From positions 2,537,001 to 2,601,000 of the forward strand of contig NC_135554.1 of the NCBI RefSeq assembly GCF_964340395.1: a DNA stretch of 64,000 nt, read 5' to 3'. Shown piece after piece: positions 56,701 to 64,000 of this stretch. Source of the stretch: Glandiceps talaboti. Taxonomy: Eukaryota; Hemichordata; Enteropneusta; Spengelidae. The notes beneath the pieces are model-generated. The model saw nothing but the letters and a program-made list of their open reading frames with translations. It was not told the origin of the DNA and searched no databases. The stretch's first letter is position 1, and every line of letters starts with the position of its first letter. Made by a program: the position numbers and the translations under genes.

Positions 56701-59700
56701 GGAGTGTTCCTACCTTGTGTCTGAGTTTACTGAGTTGGAGTGTTCCTACCTTGTGTCTGAGTTTACTGATTTGGAGTGTTCCTACCGTGTATCTGAGTTT
56801 ACTGAGTTGGAGTGTTCCTACCTTGTATCTGAGTTTACTGAGTTGGAGTGTTCCTACCTTGTGTCTGAGTTTACTGATTTGGAGTGTTCCTACCGTGTAT
56901 CTGAGTTTACTGAGTTGGAGTGTTCCTACCTTGTGTCTGAGTTTACTGATTTGGAGTGTTCCTACCTTGTATCTGAGTTTACTGAGTTGGAGTGTTCCTA
57001 CCTTGTGTCTGAGTTTACTGATTTGGAGTGTTCCTACCTTGTATCTGAGTTTATTGAGTTGGAGTGTTCCTACCTTGTATCTGAGTTTACTGAGTTGGAG
57101 TGTTCCTACCTTGTATCTGAGTTTATTGAGTTGGAGTGTTCCTACCTTGTGTCTGAGTTTACTGAGTTGGAGTGTTCCTACCTTGTATCTGAGTTTACTG
57201 AGTTGGAGTGTTCCTACCTTGTATCTGAGTTTACTGAGTTGGAGTGTTCCTACCTTGTGTCTGAGTTTACTGATTTGGAGTGTTCCTACCGTGTATCTTA
57301 GTTTACTGAGTTGGAGTGTTCCTACCTTGTATCTAAGTTTACTGAGTTGGAGTGTTCCTACCTTGTGTCTGAGTTTACTGATTTGGAGTGTTCCTACCGT
57401 GTATCTGAGTTTACTGAGTTGGAGTGTTCCTACCCTGTGTCTGAGTTTACGGAGTTGGAGTGTTCCTACCTTGTGTCTGAATTTACTGATTTGGAGTGTT
57501 CCTACCTTGTATCTGAGTTTACTGATTTTGAGTGTTCCTACCTTGTATCTAAGTTTACTGATTTGGAGTGTTCCTACCTTGTATCTAAGTTTACTGAGTT
57601 GGAGTGTTCCTACCTTGTATCTGAGTTTACGGAGTTGGAGTGTTCCTACCTTGTATCTGAGTTTACGGAGTTGGAGTGTTCCTACCTTTTATCTGAGTTT
57701 ACTGAGTTGGAGTGTTCTACCGTGTATCTGAGTTTATTGAGTTGGAGTGTTCCTACCTTGTGTCTGAGTTTACTGAGTTGGAGTGTTCCTACCTTGTGTC
57801 TGAGTTTACTGAGTTGGAGTGTTCCTACTTTGTGTCTGAGTTTACGGAGTTGTAGTGTTCCTACCTTGTGTCTGAGTGTACTGAGTTGGAGTGTTCCTAC
57901 TGTGTATCTGAGTTTACTGAGTCGGAGTGTTCCTACCTTGTATCTGAGTTTACTGAGTTGGAGTGTTCCTACCTTGTGTCTGAGTTTACTGAGTTGGAGT
58001 GTTCCTACCTTGTGTCTGAGTTTATGGAGTTGGAGTGTTCCTACCTTGTGTCTGAGTGTACTGAGTTGGAGTGTTCCTACCTTGTGTCTGAGTTTACGGA
58101 GTTGGAGTGTTCCTACCTTGTATCTAAGTTTACTTAGTTGGAGTGTTCCTACCGTGTATCTGAGTTTACTGATTTGGAGTGTTCCTACCGTGTATCTGAG
58201 TTTACTGATTTGGAGTGTTCCTACCTTGTGTCTGAGTTTACTGATTTGGAGTGTTCCTACCTTGTGTCTGAGTTTACTGATTTGGAGTGTTCCTACCTTG
58301 TGTCTGAGTTTACTGAGTTGGAGTGTTCCTACCTTGTATCTAAGTTTACTGAGTTGGAGTGTTCCTACCTTGTATCTGAGTTTACTGAGTTGGAGTGTTC
58401 CTACCTTGTATCTGAGTTTATGGAGTTGGAGTGTTCCTACCTTTTATCTGAGTTTACTGAGTTGGAGTGTTCTACCGTGTATCTGAGTTTATTGAGTTGG
58501 AGTGTGCCTACCTTGTGTCTGAGTTTACTGAGTTGGAGTGTTCCTACCTTGTGTCTGAGTTTACTGAGTTGGAGTGTTCCTACCTTGTGTCTGAGTTTAC
58601 AGAGTTGTAGTGTTCCTATCTTGTGTCTGAGTGTATTGAGTTGGAGTGTTCCTACTGTGTATCTGAGTTTACTGAGTTGGAGTGTTCCTACCTTGTATCT
58701 GAGTTTACTGAGTTGGAGTGTTTCTACCTTGTGTCTGAGTTTACTGAGTTGGAGTGTTCCTACCTTGTGTCTGAGTTTATGGAGTTCGAGTGTTCCTACC
58801 TTGTGTCTGAGTGTACTTAGTTGGAGTGTTCCTACCTTGTGTCTGAGTTTACTTAGTTGGAGTGTTCCTACCGTGTATCTGAGTTTACTGAGTTGGAGTG
58901 TTCCTACCTTGTATCTGAGTTTACTGAGTTGGAGTGTTCCTACCTTGTATCTGAGTTTACTTAGTTGGAGTGTTCCTACCGTGTATCTGAGTTTACTGAG
59001 TTGGAGTGTTCCTACCTTGTATCTGAGTTTACTGATTTGGAGTGTTCCTACCTTGTGTCTGAGTTTACTGAGTTGGAGTGTTCCTACCGTGTATCTGAGT
59101 TTACTGATTTGGAGTGTTCCTACCTTGTATCTGAGTTTACTGAGTTGGAGTGTTCCTACCTTGTGTCTGAGTTTACTGAGTTGGAGTGTTCCTACCTTGT
59201 GTCTGAGTTTACTGATTTGGAGTGTTCCTACCGTGTATCTGAGTTTACTGAGTTGGAGTGTTCCTACCTTGTATCTAAGTTTACTGAGTTGGAGTGTTCC
59301 TACCTTGTGTCTGAGTTTACTGATTTGGAGTGTTCCTACCGTGTATCTGAGTTTACTGAGTTGGAGTGTTCCTACCTTGTGTCTGAGTTTACTGATTTGG
59401 AGTGTTCCTACCTTGTATCTGAGTTTACTGAGTTGGAGTGTTCCTACCTTGTGTCTGAGTTTACGGATTTGGAGTGTTCCTACCTTGTATCTAAGTTTAC
59501 TTAGTTGGAGTGTTCCTACCGTGTATCTGAGTTTACTGAGTTGGAGTGTTCCTACCTTGTTTCTGAGTTTACTGATTTGGAGTGTTCCTACCGTGTATCT
59601 GAGTTTACTGATTTGGAGTGTTCCTACCTTGTGTCTGAGTGTACTGAGTTGGAGTGTTCCTAACTTGTATCTGAGTTTACTGATTTGGAGTGTTCCTACC

Positions 59701-62700
59701 TTGTATCTAAGTTTACTGAGTTGGAGTGTTCCTACCTTGTATCTAAGTTTACTTAGTTGTAGTGTTCCTACCTTGTGTCTGAGTTTACTGATTTGGAGTG
59801 TTCCTACCGTGTATCTGAGTTTATGGAGTTGGAGTGTTCCTACCTTTTATCTGAGTTTACTGAGTTGGAGTGTTCTACCGTGTATCTGAGTTTATTGAGT
59901 TGGAGTGTGCCTACCTTGTGTCTGAGTTTACTGAGTTGGAGTGTTCCTACCTTGTGTCTGAGTTTACTGAGTTGGAGTGTTCCTACCTTGTGTCTGAGTT
60001 TACAGAGTTGTAGTGTTCCTACCTTGTGTCTGAGTGTACTGAGTTGGAGTGTTCCTACTGTGTATCTGAGTTTACTGAGTTGGAGTGTTCCTACCTTGTA
60101 TCTGAGTTTACTGAGTTGGAGTGTTTCTACCTTGTGTCTGAGTTTACTGAGTTGGAGTGTTCCTACCTTGTGTCTGAGTTTATGGAGTTCGAGTGTTCCT
60201 ACCTTGTGTCTGAGTGTACTTAGTTGGAGTGTTCCTACCTTGTGTCTGAGTTTACTTAGTTGGAGTGTTCCTACCGTGTATCTGAGTTTACTGAGTTGGA
60301 GTGTTCCTACCTTGTATCTGAGTTTACTGAGTTGGAGTGTTCCTACCTTGTATCTGAGTTTACTTAGTTGGAGTGTTCCTACCGTGTATCTGAGTTTACT
60401 GAGTTGGAGTGTTCCTACCTTGTATCTGAGTTTACTGATTTGGAGTGTTCCTACCTTGTGTCTGAGTTTACTGAGTTGGAGTGTTCCTACCGTGTATCTG
60501 AGTTTACTGATTTGGAGTGTTCCTACCTTGTATCTGAGTTTACTGAGTTGGAGTGTTCCTACCTTGTGTCTGAGTTTACTGAGTTGGAGTGTTCCTACCT
60601 TGTGTCTGAGTTTACTGATTTGGAGTGTTCCTACCGTGTATCTGAGTTTACTGAGTTGGAGTGTTCCTACCTTGTATCTGAGTTTACTGAGTTGGAGTGT
60701 TCCTACCTTGTGTCTGAGTTTACTGATTTGGAGTGTTCCTACCGTGTATCTGAGTTTACTGAGTTGGAGTGTTCCTACCTTGTGTCTGAGTTTACTGATT
60801 TGGAGTGTTCCTACCTTGTATCTGAGTTTACTGAGTTGGAGTGTTCCTACCTTGTGTCTGAGTTTACTGATTTGGAGTGTTCCTACCTTGTATCTGAGTT
60901 TATTGAGTTGGAGTGTTCCTACCTTGTATCTGAGTTTACTGAGTTGGAGTGTTCCTACCTTGTATCTGAGTTTATTGAGTTGGAGTGTTCCTACCTTGTG
61001 TCTGAGTTTACTGAGTTGGAGTGTTCCTACCTTGTATCTGAGTTTACTGAGTTGGAGTGTTCCTACCTTGTATCTGAGTTTACTGAGTTGGAGTGTTCCT
61101 ACCTTGTGTCTGAGTTTACTGATTTGGAGTGTTCCTACCGTGTATCTTAGTTTACTGAGTTGGAGTGTTCCTACCTTGTATCTAAGTTTACTGAGTTGGA
61201 GTGTTCCTACCTTGTGTCTGAGTTTACTGATTTGGAGTGTTCCTACCGTGTATCTGAGTTTACTGAGTTGGAGTGTTCCTACCCTGTGTCTGAGTTTACG
61301 GAGTTGGAGTGTTCCTACCTTGTGTCTGAATTTACTGATTTGGAGTGTTCCTACCTTGTATCTGAGTTTACTGATTTGGAGTGTTCCTACCTTGTATCTA
61401 AGCTTACTGATTTGGAGTGTTCCTACCTTGTATCTAAGTTTACTGAGTTGGAGTGTTCCTACCTTGTATCTGAGTTTACGGAGTTGGAGTGTTCCTACCT
61501 TGTATCTGAGTTTACGGAGTTGGAGTGTTCCTACCTTTTATCTGAGTTTACTGAGTTGGAGTGTTCTACCGTGTATCTGAGTTTATTGAGTTGGAGTGTT
61601 CCTACCTTGTGTCTGAGTTTACTGAGTTGGAGTGTTCCTACCTTGTGTCTGAGTTTACTGAGTTGGAGTGTTCCTACTTTGTGTCTGAGTTTACGGAGTT
61701 GTAGTGTTCCTACCTTGTGTCTGAGTGTACTGAGTTGGAGTGTTCCTACTGTGTATCTGAGTTTACTGAGTCGGAGTGTTCCTACCTTGTATCTGAGTTT
61801 ACTGAGTTGGAGTGTTCCTACCTTGTGTCTGAGTTTACTGAGTTGGAGTGTTCCTACCTTGTGTCTGAGTTTATGGAGTTGGAGTGTTCCTACCTTGTGT
61901 CTGAGTGTACTGAGTTGGAGTGTTCCTACCTTGTGTCTGAGTTTACGGAGTTGGAGTGTTCCTACCTTGTATCTAAGTTTACTTAGTTGGAGTGTTCCTA
62001 CCGTGTATCTGAGTTTACTGATTTGGAGTGTTCCTACCGTGTATCTGAGTTTACTGATTTGGAGTGTTCCTACCTTGTGTCTGAGTTTACTGATTTGGAG
62101 TGTTCCTACCTTGTGTCTGAGTTTACTGATTTGGAGTGTTCCTACCTTGTGTCTGAGTTTACTGAGTTGGAGTGTTCCTACCTTGTATCTAAGTTTACTG
62201 AGTTGGAGTGTTCCTACCTTGTATCTGAGTTTACTGAGTTGGAGTGTTCCTACCTTGTATCTGAGTTTATGGAGTTGGAGTGTTCCTACCTTTTATCTGA
62301 GTTTACTGAGTTGGAGTGTTCTACCGTGTATCTGAGTTTATTGAGTTGGAGTGTGCCTACCTTGTGTCTGAGTTTACTGAGTTGGAGTGTTCCTACCTTG
62401 TGTCTGAGTTTACTGAGTTGGAGTGTTCCTACCTTGTGTCTGAGTTTACAGAGTTGTAGTGTTCCTATCTTGTGTCTGAGTGTACTGAGTTGGAGTGTTC
62501 CTACTGTGTATCTGAGTTTACTGAGTTGGAGTGTTCCTACCTTGTATCTGAGTTTACTGAGTTGGAGTGTTTCTACCTTGTGTCTGAGTTTACTGAGTTG
62601 GAGTGTTCCTACCTTGTGTCTGAGTTTATGGAGTTCGAGTGTTCCTACCTTGTGTCTGAGTGTACTGAGTTGGAGTGTTCCTACTGTGTATCTGAGTTTA

Positions 62701-64000
62701 CTGAGTTGGAGTGTTCCTACCTTGTATCTGAGTTTACTGAGTTGGAGTGTTTCTACCTTGTGTCTGAGTTTACTGAGTTGGAGTGTTCCTACCTTGTGTC
62801 TGAGTTTATGGAGTTCGAGTGTTCCTACCTTGTGTCTGAGTGTACTTAGTTGGAGTGTTCCTACCTTGTGTCTGAGTTTACTTAGTTGGAGTGTTCCTAC
62901 CGTGTATCTGAGTTTACTGAGTTGGAGTGTTCCTACCTTGTATCTGAGTTTACTGAGTTGGAGTGTTCCTACCTTGTATCTGAGTTTACTTAGTTGGAGT
63001 GTTCCTACCGTGTATCTGAGTTTACTGAGTTGGAGTGTTCCTACCTTGTATCTGAGTTTACTGATTTGGAGTGTTCCTACCTTGTGTCTGAGTTTACTGA
63101 GTTGGAGTGTTCCTACCGTGTATCTGAGTTTACTGATTTGGAGTGTTCCTACCTTGTATCTGAGTTTACTGAGTTGGAGTGTTCCTACCTTGTGTCTGAG
63201 TTTACTGAGTTGGAGTGTTCCTACCTTGTGTCTGAGTTTACTGATTTGGAGTGTTCCTACCGTGTATCTGAGTTTACTGAGTTGGAGTGTTCCTACCTTG
63301 TATCTAAGTTTACTGAGTTGGAGTGTTCCTACCTTGTGTCTGAGTTTACTGATTTGGAGTGTTCCTACCGTGTATCTGAGTTTACTGAGTTGGAGTGTTC
63401 CTACCTTGTGTCTGAGTTTACTGATTTGGAGTGTTCCTACCTTGTATCTGAGTTTACTGAGTTGGAGTGTTCCTACCTTGTGTCTGAGTTTACGGATTTG
63501 GAGTGTTCCTACCTTGTATCTAAGTTTACTTAGTTGGAGTGTTCCTACCGTGTATCTGAGTTTACTGAGTTGGAGTGTTCCTACCTTGTTTCTGAGTTTA
63601 CTGATTTGGAGTGTTCCTACCGTGTATCTGAGTTTACTGATTTGGAGTGTTCCTACCTTGTGTCTGAGTGTACTGAGTTGGAGTGTTCCTAACTTGTATC
63701 TGAGTTTACTGATTTGGAGTGTTCCTACCTTGTATCTAAGTTTACTGAGTTGGAGTGTTCCTACCTTGTATCTAAGTTTACTTAGTTGTAGTGTTCCTAC
63801 CTTGTGTCTGAGTTTACTGATTTGGAGTGTTCCTACCGTGTATCTGAGTTTATGGAGTTGGAGTGTTCCTACCTTTTATCTGAGTTTACTGAGTTGGAGT
63901 GTTCTACCGTGTATCTGAGTTTATTGAGTTGGAGTGTGCCTACCTTGTGTCTGAGTTTACTGAGTTGGAGTGTTCCTACCTTGTGTCTGAGTTTACTGAG
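53800..64000. repeat. 36-bp satellite, more than 280 units, with a 3,849-bp higher-order repeat, open at the right edge
   Basis: Units read GAGTTTACTGAGTTGGAGTG plus TTCCTACCTTGTGTCT. The period is a multiple of 3, so open frames up to 771 codons occur as 12-residue repeats. They break at one-base deletions (TGTTCTACCGTG at 54474, 56029, 57713, 58468, 59878 and on) and at TTAG variants, so it is not a gene. Landmarks recur exactly 3,849 bp apart (56177/60026, 57868/61717, 58623/62472), that is 107 units, three of them one base short. A third level is a 180-bp (five-unit) local duplication at about 62480-62840, absent from the matching place at 58630-58820. Confidence 0.97.

Noticed and set aside
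53725-63918. Very long open frames (up to 771 codons) of 12-residue repeats on the + strand, and a 385-codon frame on the minus strand
   Set aside because: The 36-bp period keeps frames open automatically. Frames switch at one-base deletions and stop at TTAG variants in the middle of the array, several frames overlap, and the variation shows no codon pattern.

Overview
The window is one long stretch of an animal (metazoan) genome. On the + strand it carries most of a single intron-rich gene, the endocytic adaptor EPS15 (equally related to vertebrate EPS15 and EPS15L1). Seventeen coding exons lie between 6241 and 50576. Joined in phase they encode 931 residues and end at a TGA. The first coding exon or exons (the start Met and the N-terminal helix of EH domain 1) were not found and should lie left of position 1. 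Introns are GT-AG, AT-rich and 0.3-8 kb long. I cannot name the species. The gene structure, the dispersed repeats with a TCTGTCCGTC-like head and the many ACATGTACATGTA strings suggest a marine invertebrate.

Layout. 1-3990: 44-bp minisatellite, cut by the window edge. 6241-9252: exons for EH1 and a linker, with a short-TIR dispersed element in intron 2. 9253-16580: intron 3 with dispersed repeats, a palindrome and three minisatellites. 16581-20803: EH2 exons with 51-, 23- and 47-bp arrays. 20804-28767: intron 6 with 62- and 188-bp repeats, a (TC)n tract, a cluster of AGGTCA half-sites and a coding-like relic. 28768-30447: EH3 exons, separated by CTGC/TGTC, (GT)n and (TA)n tracts. 30448-41102: coiled-coil exons with 29-, 25- and about 20-bp arrays and a broken LINE reverse transcriptase on the minus strand. 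41843-49253: DPF-rich exons with 52- and 30-bp arrays. 50403-50576: last exon with two UIMs. 51405-52060: 29-bp array of octamer motifs. 53800-64000: 36-bp satellite with a 3,849-bp higher-order repeat, running off the right edge.

The protein reads as a complete Eps15 scaffold: EH domains that bind NPF cargo adaptors, a coiled coil for dimerisation, 21 DPF motifs for the AP-2 appendage, a PALPPK SH3 ligand and two C-terminal UIMs for ubiquitin. No second intact gene is seen. Tandem repeats fill roughly half of the window.

The most unusual feature is that five minisatellites (after exons 4, 10, 12, 14 and 16) begin at the exon's own 5' splice site and repeat it. Each of these exons is therefore followed by about 12 to 165 extra donor-like sequences. 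No array begins at a 3' splice site. Introns 12, 14 and 16 consist of such an array plus only about 100 bp of other sequence.
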